Shown: piece by piece, positions 52,614 through 60,837 of the stretch
How the letters are laid out: each line of letters starts with the position of its first letter
How positions within the stretch are numbered: the stretch's first letter is position 1
Assembly (NCBI GenBank): GCA_029906195.1
Contig: JARWSJ010000001.1
Location: 372,001 to 436,000 of the forward strand
DNA length: 64,000 bases
DNA from: Chitinophagaceae bacterium 26-R-25
Lineage (GTDB): Bacteria > Bacteroidota > Bacteroidia > Chitinophagales > Chitinophagaceae
Reading direction: 5' to 3'
Notes under the pieces: generated by a model
What the model was told of the DNA's origin: nothing
Database searches by the model: none
The model's input: the letters and a program-made list of their open reading frames with translations, nothing else
Program-made: the position numbers and the translations under genes

Positions 52614-53198
52614 ATGTATGAATTCTTCAGACAATACCTTAATGAAATTACATCGAGCATCATTTCCGATGCAGAGTTTCAGCATATCGAAGAGGCATTT
52701 GCTATAAAATCAATGAAAAAAAGGCAATTTCTTTTGCATGAAGGAAGCGTTTGCAAATACATGGCTTTTATTGTCAAAGGAGCGATGAGACATTACTCCA
52801 TTGACGAAAAAGGAAATGAACATATTGTCCGTTTCGGTGTCGAAGGATGGTGGATGAGTGACCGCGAAAGTCTCCGGATGCAAACGCCTTCTAAATACAA
52901 CATCGACGCGCTGGAGGATTGTGATCTACTGGTGGCTACCAACGAACAATTAAACCGGGTAAAAGAATTATCGCCACTATTTTTTAGAATGGCCCACCTT
53001 TTAGATGAGCGTCACTCTATCGCCAATCAAAACAGAGTGCACGCTTCCATTTGCTATTCATCTGACGAGAAGCTACTTGACCTGATGAAAAACTATCCTG
53101 ATTTTCTTCAAAGATTTCCTCAAAATATGCTTGCATCTTATCTCGGAATCAGTCCTGAAACCTTCAGCAGGGTTCGCAAGCAAATAAATGCTAAATAG
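52614..53198 (+). CDS. Crp/Fnr-family transcriptional regulator (paralogue C)
   Basis: 194 residues, the closest relative of paralogue B (FLLHEGSVCKYMAFIVKGAMRHYSIDEKGNEHIVRFGVEGWW region; described by pattern). The HTH ends QNMLASYLGISPETFSRVRKQ, again with E-x-x-S-R. No FNR-type Fe-S cysteine arrangement. It is followed by a SnoaL-like gene whose promoter has a TTGAT-N4-ATCAA palindrome, and a divergent SDR further on has one too. No palindrome lies in front of this gene, so autoregulation through that motif is not evident. Confidence 0.9.
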   Translation: MYEFFRQYLNEITSSIISDAEFQHIEEAFAIKSMKKRQFLLHEGSVCKYMAFIVKGAMRHYSIDEKGNEHIVRFGVEGWWMSDRESLRMQTPSKYNIDALEDCDLLVATNEQLNRVKELSPLFFRMAHLLDERHSIANQNRVHASICYSSDEKLLDLMKNYPDFLQRFPQNMLASYLGISPETFSRVRKQINAK

Positions 53199-53225
53199 TG
53201 TTTCCCGATTTCATCTTTGTGCTGC

Positions 53226-53292
53226 TTGATGTAAATCAAGTAAATTTCTTGGTCTATATCATTTTTATCCTTCTGTTGTCAACGCAGTTTTG
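53226..53292 (+). promoter_or_regulatory. FNR-type box and promoter of the secreted SnoaL-like gene
   Basis: TTGATGTAAATCAA (53226-53239), ATCATTTTT from position 33 (53258), and -7-like CAGTTTTG at positions 60-67 (53285-53292). It closely resembles the promoter at 47402 also between these motifs (AAATTTCT-GGTCTA). Confidence 0.75.
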
Positions 53293-53336
53293 AATAGATA
53301 AAATGAAGTCTTCAATTTTGAAAAAGGCAGAACCAG

Positions 53337-53801
53337 ATGAAAGAAATATTAGTCATTTTAATAACAACACTTATGATAAATAATCCCCAGCCGGTAATGG
53401 CACAACAGGCAAGAGATTTCACAAAAGAAGAAGAGAACAAAAAAATAGCCATCACATTTTTTTATACTTTCTACAACGACAAGGATCTTGAAAAGGCACG
53501 AGCGATGATGCACCCGGAATTCATTAACCATCATCCTTATTCGGGAAAGGGCATCGAGGAAACAATAACGGCTGTAAATAAACATCTCTTTGGTAAGTAT
53601 CCTAAGTTTAAAGTTACTGTAAAACGCGTAGCAGCCGAAGGAGACCTGGTTTGGATGCAGAGTTACACCCAAAATGATCCCGGGGACCATGGAAAGATGT
53701 CAATGGACATATGGCGTATTAAAGATGGAAAAATTGCAGAGCACTGGGATATCATACAAGATATTCCTAAAGATGTCGAGCCATCTTCCATGTACAATTG
53801 A
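53337..53801 (+). CDS. Secreted SnoaL-like/NTF2-fold polyketide-cyclase-like protein
   Basis: 154 residues with a signal peptide (cut near VMA-Q, about residue 22). The SnoaL-like cone is recognisable: KKIAITFFYTFYNDKDLEKARAMMHPEFINHHPYSGKG (by pattern), then VKRVAAEGDLVWMQSYTQN and MDIWRIKDGKIAEHWDIIQDIP, with the paired His/Asp typical of this group. Unlike the copy at 19248 it is exported. Function within the family ranges from cyclases to ligand carriers. It has its own FNR-type promoter, convergent with the SDR at 53922. Confidence 0.85.
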   Translation: MKEILVILITTLMINNPQPVMAQQARDFTKEEENKKIAITFFYTFYNDKDLEKARAMMHPEFINHHPYSGKGIEETITAVNKHLFGKYPKFKVTVKRVAAEGDLVWMQSYTQNDPGDHGKMSMDIWRIKDGKIAEHWDIIQDIPKDVEPSSMYN

Positions 53802-53921
53802 TCGTTAACCTATAGAAGTGGACAATTCCTTTATGGGCAGACTGGCTGCCTGTGTTGCGAACTGCTGCAACGTATCCGAAAAGCTGTTAGCCGTTCTCAA
53901 ACATCCAGCGGAGCATAGTTT

Positions 53922-54713
53922 TTAAAAGGCAGTGAAACCGCCATCAACCACCAGTTCAGCGCCGGTCATAAAGGAAGACTCCTTGCTCGCAAGGAATAGT
54001 ATGCCGTTTGCGATTTCTTCCGGGCCGGCGCCACGCCCCAAAGGCGTACTGCCCACGGCCATATTTTTGAAGGCGACAGCCCCTTCCATATTTTGCACCA
54101 TCGGCGTTTCAACATAACCCGGGTGAATTGAATTGACACGAATACCCAGCTTCGCAAAATCAATGGCTGCCCCCTTGGAAAGCATTCGAGATCCTCCTTT
54201 TGATGCCGTATATGCATTGCCACCTGCGTTGCCCGTAATACCTGCAATAGAAGAAACATTGACAATTGCCGCTCCACTTTTCATGTAAGGTGCTACCGTC
54301 TTGATTCCTAAAAATGGGCCAAGGAGGTTGGTCGATAATACCTGCATGAATTCTGTTGCACTCCTGTCTTGTAAGGGAGCAAGCAAATTGCCTGTTATAC
54401 CTGCATTGTTCACCAGAATATCGATTTTTCCAAACTGCCCGATGACAATAGCAATAACTCTCTTCCAGTCTTCCTCTATTGACACATCCTGCACTGCATA
54501 GATGGCAATACCCCCTTTGTTTTGAATGTTCTGTACAACCTTTTCTAACGCCGTTTCTTTTGTTCCGGTAATTACTATCGATGCGCCTTCTTGTGCAAAA
54601 AGCGTCGCAATAGCTGCGCCAATGCCAGAGCCGCCGCCTGTGATCAGTGCTACCATTCCTTCCAGCCTGCGGCCTGCAGGTTGTTGAAACGTATTATCAG
54701 TATCGTTTTCCAT
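53922..54713 (-). CDS. Short-chain dehydrogenase/reductase (classical SDR, copy 2)
   Basis: 263 residues from the ATG at 54713; the ATG at 54740 lies upstream of the predicted transcript start. Complete SDR signature: TGGGSGIG (residues 25-32 region), NNAG, the catalytic Ser in VSSIAGITG, Y-TASK, and the C-terminal FMTGAELVVDGGF. It resembles glucose/cyclopentanol-type dehydrogenases of broad specificity. Its promoter is of the same FNR type as that of the other SDR in the window. Cofactor preference is not certain because the beta-2 end reads IVITGTKE, lacking Asp. Confidence 0.92.
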   Translation of the reverse strand: MENDTDNTFQQPAGRRLEGMVALITGGGSGIGAAIATLFAQEGASIVITGTKETALEKVVQNIQNKGGIAIYAVQDVSIEEDWKRVIAIVIGQFGKIDILVNNAGITGNLLAPLQDRSATEFMQVLSTNLLGPFLGIKTVAPYMKSGAAIVNVSSIAGITGNAGGNAYTASKGGSRMLSKGAAIDFAKLGIRVNSIHPGYVETPMVQNMEGAVAFKNMAVGSTPLGRGAGPEEIANGILFLASKESSFMTGAELVVDGGFTAF

Positions 54714-54741
54714 TGTCAGGTTTTTATTAAAGACTATCATT

Positions 54742-54808
54742 CAAAGTAACTGCGTGGGTTGCACAAGTATCTTGATATGCGTTAATAAAAAAGCTTGATC
54801 CATATCAA
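54742..54808 (-). promoter_or_regulatory. FNR-type box and promoter of SDR copy 2
   Basis: On the minus strand: TTGATATGGATCAA (54808-54795), ATCA at positions 33-36 (54776-54773), and -7-like TTACTTTG at positions 60-67 (54749-54742). The leader to the ATG at 54713 is about 23 nt. Confidence 0.75.
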
Positions 54809-55125
54809 TTATGTCTTTTGATTTCCCTCCGTTCGGGGTACAAGGAAATACGATGCAAAATGTAACAGCTGACTTCTCATGAAAAATAACTTCAGACAGA
54901 GGGGTTGATACCAGCCATTTTCATACATTTTACCAGCATGGGTTCAAACAAAAACTTCTACAACAATATGGATGAAAAGGCCAACTTTTATCAGTCCTGT
55001 GGAATAAAAGTTAAGACGCTCACACAAAATCTCCAAAAATTCTCCAGTATTTGAACCGATTTTTGAATTCTGAATAAAATCAAAGCCAGTAAAGCAACAG
55101 TATAAGAATTACTAAAAGAAATGGT
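54809..55125. other. Intergenic stretch
   Basis: About 320 bases between the SDR promoter and the unknown gene at 55126. A 38-codon frame (54938-55054, MGSNKNFYNNMDEK...) is open but unrecognised and without a clear promoter. Nothing else is seen. Confidence 0.3.
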
Positions 55126-55617
55126 ATGGAGAAAAATGAAGAAAAAATGCTCCATTTGATAGAAAATAAGGCGAGTGAATTAAATGTCGATGCCCGGTTG
55201 TTGCTAACTTCTGTCAAAGAAGTGGTGAATTGGAAAATGGGAAATGTAAATAAGGAGGCTGTTGATGGAGAAGTAAAGAAAGATTTTTTTTTGTGGCTCA
55301 CCAATGAGATCAAAGGCGCATTCTCCGGTTATCAGGGTAAGTCAGGCAGTACTTTTGCAAAGAAAGTGGTAAAGGATTTTGAAGTCGGCGAAATAGAACT
55401 ATTTCATGCGGATTTGATTGATTTGTTAGCAATGTCAGGAAAAGAAAATGATGTTAAACACTACGATATTTTAAGTGCGATGTATGTTTTAAAACAGTTC
55501 CGTTTTTTTAAGGCCAAATGTGGTGAGGGAACAATAATCGACATTGTTTTTGAATTTTGCCAAAGGGAACTGAGAGCGTATGAGATTGTTATGGATATAA
55601 ACAGGCCATGGATGTAA
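55126..55617 (+). CDS. Hypothetical cytoplasmic protein upstream of a two-component system
   Basis: 163 residues, no signal peptide or membrane helix. I do not recognise a family. The N-terminal half is helical and charged (MEKNEEKMLHLIENKASELNVDARLL, by pattern), and the C-terminal half has hydrophobic helices around LIDLLAMSGKEND and ILSAMYVLKQFRFFKAKCGEG, with a final Cys pair region (KAKC, EFCQRE). It ends 124 nt before the response regulator gene in the same direction, so a shared transcript is possible, but a promoter could also fit in the gap. Its codon use looks normal for the window, which supports it being real. Confidence 0.65.
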   Translation: MEKNEEKMLHLIENKASELNVDARLLLTSVKEVVNWKMGNVNKEAVDGEVKKDFFLWLTNEIKGAFSGYQGKSGSTFAKKVVKDFEVGEIELFHADLIDLLAMSGKENDVKHYDILSAMYVLKQFRFFKAKCGEGTIIDIVFEFCQRELRAYEIVMDINRPWM

Positions 55618-55740
55618 GCAGGGAATAAATTGCCAAATAAATCTCAACTTTGCCTTATCAGTTATTTAACCACAGCATAAGGCCAGAGAGATATCCTTAC
55701 TCGTTGAAAGTATCTTTTGAAGTTGTTACTTACAGCAATC

Positions 55741-56421
55741 ATGAAAATACTAATCATAGAAGATGAAAAAAAACTCTCAGATAATATATGTTCTTACCTG
55801 AGTAACGAACAGTATACCTGTGAAGTTGCGTATGATTTTGATGAAGCCATAGAAAAGCTGCACATCTATGAATATGCCTGTGTTGTCCTCGATATTTCAC
55901 TTCCTCATGGTAGTGGGCTGGATATCTTAACGAAGCTAAAGCTGGATCGAAAAATGGAGGGCGTTTTAATCATCAGCGCAAAAGACTCTATCGACGACAA
56001 AGTGCTGGGGCTTAAGTTTGGCGCAGATGATTACCTGGCTAAGCCATTTCATTTATCAGAACTGACTGCACGTATTGCGGCCATTATCAGGCGCAAGACT
56101 TTTGGTGGCAATAACCTTCTAGACCTGGATGGCGTTACAGTAGATCTTTCAGACAGAACGCTGAGGGCTGGCGATGAAGTGATTCCTCTTACGCGCAAAG
56201 AATATGATTTGCTGGTTTATTTTTTAGGAAACAAAAACCGCGTAGTAACCAAAGAAGCAATTGTAGAGCATCTTTGGGGTGATGACATCGACACTGCGGA
56301 TAGCTATGATTTTATTTACTCCCATATCAAAAATCTTCGCAAAAAACTTTTAAACGCAGGAACCCCTGACTATATACAGGCAGTGTATGGCATGGGGTAC
56401 CGATTTAATTTTAAAGGGTAG
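55741..56421 (+). CDS. OmpR-family response regulator
   Basis: 226 residues from the ATG at 55741. The receiver domain has acidic E7/D8, phospho-acceptor D51 (VVLDISLPHGSG), SAKDS with the Thr/Ser switch, and the Lys in YLAKPF. The winged helix (about 128-226) shows RAGDEVIPLTRKEYDLLVYFLGN and the recognition helix of SYDFIYSHIKNLRKKL, ending VYGMGYRFNF. It partners with the histidine kinase 12 nt downstream. Targets are not evident; the RND pump 3 kb further on is one candidate. Confidence 0.94.
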   Translation: MKILIIEDEKKLSDNICSYLSNEQYTCEVAYDFDEAIEKLHIYEYACVVLDISLPHGSGLDILTKLKLDRKMEGVLIISAKDSIDDKVLGLKFGADDYLAKPFHLSELTARIAAIIRRKTFGGNNLLDLDGVTVDLSDRTLRAGDEVIPLTRKEYDLLVYFLGNKNRVVTKEAIVEHLWGDDIDTADSYDFIYSHIKNLRKKLLNAGTPDYIQAVYGMGYRFNFKG

Positions 56422-56433
56422 GAGTAACAGATT

Positions 56434-57690
56434 ATGAAGCTCTTTACGCGATATAACAGGATCGTTCTTGGTGCAACGCTGGGTTTGTTTTTACTCAGTA
56501 GTATCTTTTATTATTATTTGCTGAATTACATATTGCTTAGTAAAGTTGATGATGTGCTTAATCATAAAATCGTCAGGATGCAGCGGTATGTGCAGCAAAC
56601 AGGTGCGTTGCCCGAGTTGGATGACATGGGAGAAGTTAAGGTGAAATTCCTGCCAGTACGAGAGCCTTTGCCAGAGGTAGAAAAATCCTTTGTTGAGTTA
56701 TTTGACAGTGCAGAAATGAAGATGTCTCCTTTTCGCAAGTATGTCTTTACGCTGCCAACCCGTGGACAAGTTTACCAGGTCACAATGGTAAGGCCCATGG
56801 CCGGCACCCGCAATTTATTTGTCACGATCATCCTGGCGACGATGTCCTTGGGATTTGTTGTCTTATTGATATCCTTTTGGATCAATCGTACCTTTCTGCA
56901 ACGGCTCTGGCAGCCATTTTATTCCACCATTGCAGCTATGCGCAGTTTTCAGTTGGGCAAAGTGAAGGAAGTAAAACTAGCCAAAACTGATATCGATGAA
57001 TTTGCGTTTTTAAATGACAATCTCACCGAGACAATGGAAAAGGCAGAAGAAGATTACCGCATGCTCAAACAGTTTACTGAAAATGCATCTCATGAACTGC
57101 AGACTCCCCTGGCTGTGATTCGCTCGAAACTCGACATGTTGATTCAGCAGGAAGATATGTCACAGCGCAGGAGTGAGGAAATCAGGGAGATTTATGCTGA
57201 AGTTAAAAAACTGTCACGGTTGAATCGTTCTTTGCTTTTACTGACCAAGATTGAAAATCATCAATTCGAAGAAGCTGGCGAGATCGATTTAAAAGAAAAG
57301 ATCGGGACGAAAGTAGAGCAAATGAAAGAAGTATGGAAAGATCATGATATCCGATTCCAGTGCCAGCTGCAGGAAGCATCCATTTGGATGAACGCTGATC
57401 TTGCGGACATCCTGTTGAATAATCTATTGAGTAATGCCAACCGTCACAACAGGGAAGGAGGTGTCGTTCAAATTGAATTGACCAGTCATCAGCTTTCTAT
57501 TTGCAATACAGGTGAAAGAAAACCTCTCAATCAAAAAAAGATATTCCAACGTTTTTATAAAGAACAGGTCCATAGCGATCACCATGGATTGGGCCTCTCT
57601 ATCATCAAACAGGTATGCGAACAATGGAACATTAAAATTACCTATAACTACAAAAATGACCTGCATTCGTTTCATTTAAACTGGACATAA
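56434..57690 (+). CDS. Membrane sensor histidine kinase
   Basis: 418 residues, start ATG at 56434 preceded by GGAG. Two membrane helices (about 11-33 and 129-150) flank a periplasmic sensor of about 95 residues. The H box is QFTENASHELQTPLAVIRSKL, the N box NNLLSNANRHN, and the G2 box HGLGLSIIKQV. The G1 motif, normally DxGxG, is NTGE here (LSICNTGER), a visible deviation; this shorter HATPase_c with a poor G1 box is known in Bacteroidota kinases of this subtype. It should phosphorylate the OmpR-like regulator just upstream. The signal is unknown. Confidence 0.93.
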   Translation: MKLFTRYNRIVLGATLGLFLLSSIFYYYLLNYILLSKVDDVLNHKIVRMQRYVQQTGALPELDDMGEVKVKFLPVREPLPEVEKSFVELFDSAEMKMSPFRKYVFTLPTRGQVYQVTMVRPMAGTRNLFVTIILATMSLGFVVLLISFWINRTFLQRLWQPFYSTIAAMRSFQLGKVKEVKLAKTDIDEFAFLNDNLTETMEKAEEDYRMLKQFTENASHELQTPLAVIRSKLDMLIQQEDMSQRRSEEIREIYAEVKKLSRLNRSLLLLTKIENHQFEEAGEIDLKEKIGTKVEQMKEVWKDHDIRFQCQLQEASIWMNADLADILLNNLLSNANRHNREGGVVQIELTSHQLSICNTGERKPLNQKKIFQRFYKEQVHSDHHGLGLSIIKQVCEQWNIKITYNYKNDLHSFHLNWT

Positions 57691-57891
57691 TTGAGTTGAA
57701 AGGCAAGTTCCGTTATTTGTATGAAGCAACGGCCAGTGCACCTTATAACATGAGATATGGCTTATTAAAATAAATTGCAAATTTTCGATAAAACAGATGA
57801 AACGGTACACATCTCCAAAGATTATACAGTTTTTGATTCTTACTTGCATGTAAATAAGCATAGTTCTCATATATGCAGGTAGTTTTGGTTC

Positions 57892-57920
57892 AACCCCTGT
57901 TTCAACAGGGGTTATTTTTT
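57892..57920 (+). terminator. Intrinsic terminator after the histidine kinase
   Basis: AACCCCTG-TTTCA-ACAGGGGTT-ATTTTTT. It lies between convergent genes (57690 + and 57950 -). Confidence 0.88.
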
Positions 57921-57949
57921 ACCTATAGATTTTTAATCTGCCAAATACC

Positions 57950-58588
57950 TTATCGATAATTATTGTTCATGAAATCACTCAAGGCTGCGGAATTAGGAAG
58001 GTTTAATTTTTTTAGAATGTTATACCTGTGTACTTCCACTGTTTTTATGGCAATGTCAAGGGCAACTGCCATTTCTTTAGAAGAACATCCTTTTTTGATC
58101 AGTTCAATAATTTCGATTTCTCTCCGGGACAAACTATTTATTTTAATTTCTTCCGGGCGGGCACCGTCGATAAATTTTTGGGTAATGATTTCATTGATTT
58201 GATTGCAAATGTATTTTCGTCCCGCACAAATCTCTTTCAATGCATGAAACATTTCCTCTGGTTCGGAGTTTTTGGTGAGATAACCCATTGCTCCGTTTTT
58301 CATCATTTTGCGGGCGTAAACAGGTTGTGTGTGCATGGAAATGCCGAGTATTTTTGAATGGGGTGAGTACCTGAGAATTTGGGTGACGGCTTCCATTCCA
58401 TTCATGCCCGGCAGATTAATATCCTGGATCACGATCTCCGGAAAAAGTGTTTGGACCATGCTAAGAGCTTCTTCCACGGTGCCGCACGCACCGACAACGT
58501 TAAAGGATGCCGTCTGATTTAAAATAACGGCCCATGTTTCTCTGACCAATTTGTGATCATCTACAATGAGGATCGTCGTTCTTTTCAT
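57950..58588 (-). CDS. NarL/FixJ-type response regulator (orphan)
   Basis: 212 residues from the ATG at 58588; the frame to 58690 adds a non-homologous leader. Receiver: D10-D11, phospho-acceptor D56 (IVIQDINLPGMNG), and Lys in GYLTKNSEP. The LuxR-type HTH at about 147-205 shows LSRREIEIIELIKKGCSSKEMAVALDIAIKTVEVHRYNIL by pattern. No cognate kinase is adjacent: the gene is convergent with the OmpR/kinase pair and divergent from ApaG after a 475-nt gap. Its kinase is probably encoded elsewhere. Confidence 0.93.
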   Translation of the reverse strand: MKRTTILIVDDHKLVRETWAVILNQTASFNVVGACGTVEEALSMVQTLFPEIVIQDINLPGMNGMEAVTQILRYSPHSKILGISMHTQPVYARKMMKNGAMGYLTKNSEPEEMFHALKEICAGRKYICNQINEIITQKFIDGARPEEIKINSLSRREIEIIELIKKGCSSKEMAVALDIAIKTVEVHRYNILKKLNLPNSAALSDFMNNNYR

Positions 58589-59062
58589 GGTTTCCAGGAT
58601 TTTTGCTACACAACTTCTTTTATAGAGGATCGTAAAAAAAATATGTAGATGTTGGATATAGTTTTTTGTGTTGTTGGTATGCCATTGCAAGTTCTGTTTG
58701 AATTCTGGAAAATTTTTGGATAGTCGTCATAGAGACGGTTTAAATTTTTTAACAATCCTAAACAAAGCAAATATTCATTCAGCAATAGATTTTTCTGTTT
58801 TCTCCAAAATCTCGCCAGTTTTAGGTTGTTACTTAGTACTTCGAAAGTTATTTGAGATGAGTTTTAAAATCTGTTACACTTAACAGCATTATACTGAAAC
58901 CAAAAAATACGGGCGGCACCAACAGGAAGGAACAGTAGTAGAAAGGAGCCACAAAGAAAATTGCCGCCCTTTTCATTCATCTTTATTTTATCATTCTTGC
59001 CTTGCTGCAGCTGAGGATGTACTTGTATTAAACAGACAGCAGGGCAGTCAAAAAAGTTGGTT
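58589..59062. other. Intergenic stretch with a small inverted repeat
   Basis: About 475 bases without a recognisable gene. The only structure noted is GGGCGGCA (58911-58918) with TGCCGCCC (58962-58969) followed by four T, a possible terminator or part of a small RNA. Confidence 0.35.
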
Positions 59063-59449
59063 ATGGCACAAATGATTTCTGACGGTATCAAAGTTTCTTC
59101 ATCTATTTTTTATCAAGAGCAAAATTCAAATCCTGTAAAAGAACAATATGCTTTTGGTTATCGCATCTTCATTGAAAATTTATCTTCTTACCCCATACGA
59201 TGGCTGCAGCAACGGTTCTGCATTTTTGATAGTCTTGATCATTACAAAGAAGCGGAAAGCAGCGATGTCGCCGACTTAAAACCCCTGATCGGGCCTGGTG
59301 AGAGGGTGCACTATGAATCACAATTTACCCTCATCTCCGATATGGGTAGCTTGTCTGTGGAATACCTGTTTGAAAAAACAAATTTTGGATCGCTGCAAGT
59401 AGTATGTGTTCCTGAAATGCCGTTGGCGCCTCCGTTTAAAAATAATTAG
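59063..59449 (+). CDS. apaG: ApaG-domain protein
   Basis: 128 residues from the ATG at 59063 (the frame to 59057 uses TTG). The whole chain is an ApaG/DUF525 beta sandwich: GIKVSSSIFYQEQNSNPVKEQYAFGYRIFIEN start, SSYPIRWLQQRFCIFDSLD, GPGERVHYESQFTLISDMGSLSVEY (patterns) and a final PEMPLAPPFKN. ApaG domains bind pyrophosphate or nucleotides; in gamma-proteobacteria the gene affects Co2+/Mg2+ efflux, and its biochemical role in Bacteroidota is not defined. The next genes form an RND pump. Confidence 0.92.
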   Translation: MAQMISDGIKVSSSIFYQEQNSNPVKEQYAFGYRIFIENLSSYPIRWLQQRFCIFDSLDHYKEAESSDVADLKPLIGPGERVHYESQFTLISDMGSLSVEYLFEKTNFGSLQVVCVPEMPLAPPFKNN

Positions 59450-59604
59450 CCATCACTATCGCCAAAGCCGGTAGTTGCACAAATCGTTGCCTGAATTGAA
59501 ATGTATCAACAGGCTCATTTTGTTCATCAATGAAAAACCAAAAATCCGGCACCTTATGAAAATAATTTTTAGAAGTTCTCATTGAGCAGTAAAAAATCAT
59601 TCGT

Positions 59605-60765
59605 ATGATACAACAGTGTTCAAAAATTGCGATTATTTGTTTTGCAATTTTTTTAACGGCATGTAATTCAAAAAAGCAACCAACGAATACTAGTAATGCT
59701 GTCAAGACTTTGCCGGTAACTGTTTTGACCGAGCAGCCGGCAACCATTGCAACAGATTATCCCGCGAACATACAGGGTGTTCAAAACATAGAGATAAGAC
59801 CGAAGATTGATGGGTATGTTGAGTCAATTGCTGTTGATGAAGGATCAAGCGTAAAAAAAAGACAGCTTCTTTTTCAAATCATGGCCCCTCAATATGAACA
59901 AAATGTTCGCACCGCAGAAGCAAATATAAAAATCGCAACTGCGGAAGTTCAGTCGGCACAAATGCAAGTGAACAAAGTAAGGCCCCTTGTTGACAAAGAC
60001 ATTGTCAGTGGGTATGAATTAGAGTCGGCAAAATATTTGCTGGAGTCTAAACTCGCCGCCCTTGCCCAGGCAGAGGCCGCACTCAATAATGCCAAAACCA
60101 ATTTAAGCTATACTAAGATTTATAGCCCTGCAGATGGTGTGATTGGTTTGTTGCCTTATAAAATAGGTAGCCTCGTGAGCAGTACAACACCTCCGCTTAC
60201 AACGGTGTCCGATATCAGAAAAGTGTATGCTTATTTTTCATTTGATGAGAAGCATGGCTTAGATTTTTTTCAGGCTGTTCGTGGTGGAACCATGCAGGAG
60301 AAATTGGCAACCCTTCCGCCGGTAACATTGGTATTGGCAAATGGTTATGTCATGCCCGAAAAAGGGAGAGTAGAAACTGCCAGTGGCATCATCAACACAC
60401 AAACCGGTTCTGTAAATATGCGCGCTACTTTTGATAACCCTCAACTGCTGATAAGAAGCGGGAGCAGTGCCATTGTCCGAATTCCACAATCGATCCCTAA
60501 TGCCATCATGGTTCCACAGAAAGCAACCTATCAAATACAGGGAAAATTATTTGTGTATGTAGTCGGAAGCAATGAAACAGTAAGCTCTTCGGAGATAACT
60601 ATTGCAGGCCAGACCAGGGATGCTTATATCGTAAAAAGCGGTGTAAAAAAAGGCGATATGATAGTAGCCGACGGTATCAATAGTTTGCGGGAAGGGTTAG
60701 AGATTAAACCCCTTGTAGTTGCCTCCGAAAGTCTCTACCCCAAAGACTCGCTACAAAATTTTTAA
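59605..60765 (+). CDS. RND efflux periplasmic adaptor (membrane fusion protein)
   Basis: 386 residues with a lipobox (FLTACNS, Cys at 18), so it is anchored to the inner membrane. MFP domains: barrel-sandwich lipoyl halves (PANIQGVQNIEIRPKIDGYVESI and KIYSPADGVIGLLPYKIGSLV), a helical hairpin between them (EANIKIATAEVQSAQ...ALAQAEAALNNAKTNL) and the beta-barrel with the membrane-proximal end (KATYQIQGKLFVYVVGS, VKSGVKKGDMIVADGINSLREG). It links the RND pump encoded next to an outer-membrane channel. Family certain; exported compounds unknown. Confidence 0.95.
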   Translation: MIQQCSKIAIICFAIFLTACNSKKQPTNTSNAVKTLPVTVLTEQPATIATDYPANIQGVQNIEIRPKIDGYVESIAVDEGSSVKKRQLLFQIMAPQYEQNVRTAEANIKIATAEVQSAQMQVNKVRPLVDKDIVSGYELESAKYLLESKLAALAQAEAALNNAKTNLSYTKIYSPADGVIGLLPYKIGSLVSSTTPPLTTVSDIRKVYAYFSFDEKHGLDFFQAVRGGTMQEKLATLPPVTLVLANGYVMPEKGRVETASGIINTQTGSVNMRATFDNPQLLIRSGSSAIVRIPQSIPNAIMVPQKATYQIQGKLFVYVVGSNETVSSSEITIAGQTRDAYIVKSGVKKGDMIVADGINSLREGLEIKPLVVASESLYPKDSLQNF

Positions 60766-60837
60766 ACAATAACGCTTCCATTTTTGATTTGGTAAAATGT
60801 CGGCTCGGATCTTATTTATTTAAACGAATCGTTTAAC

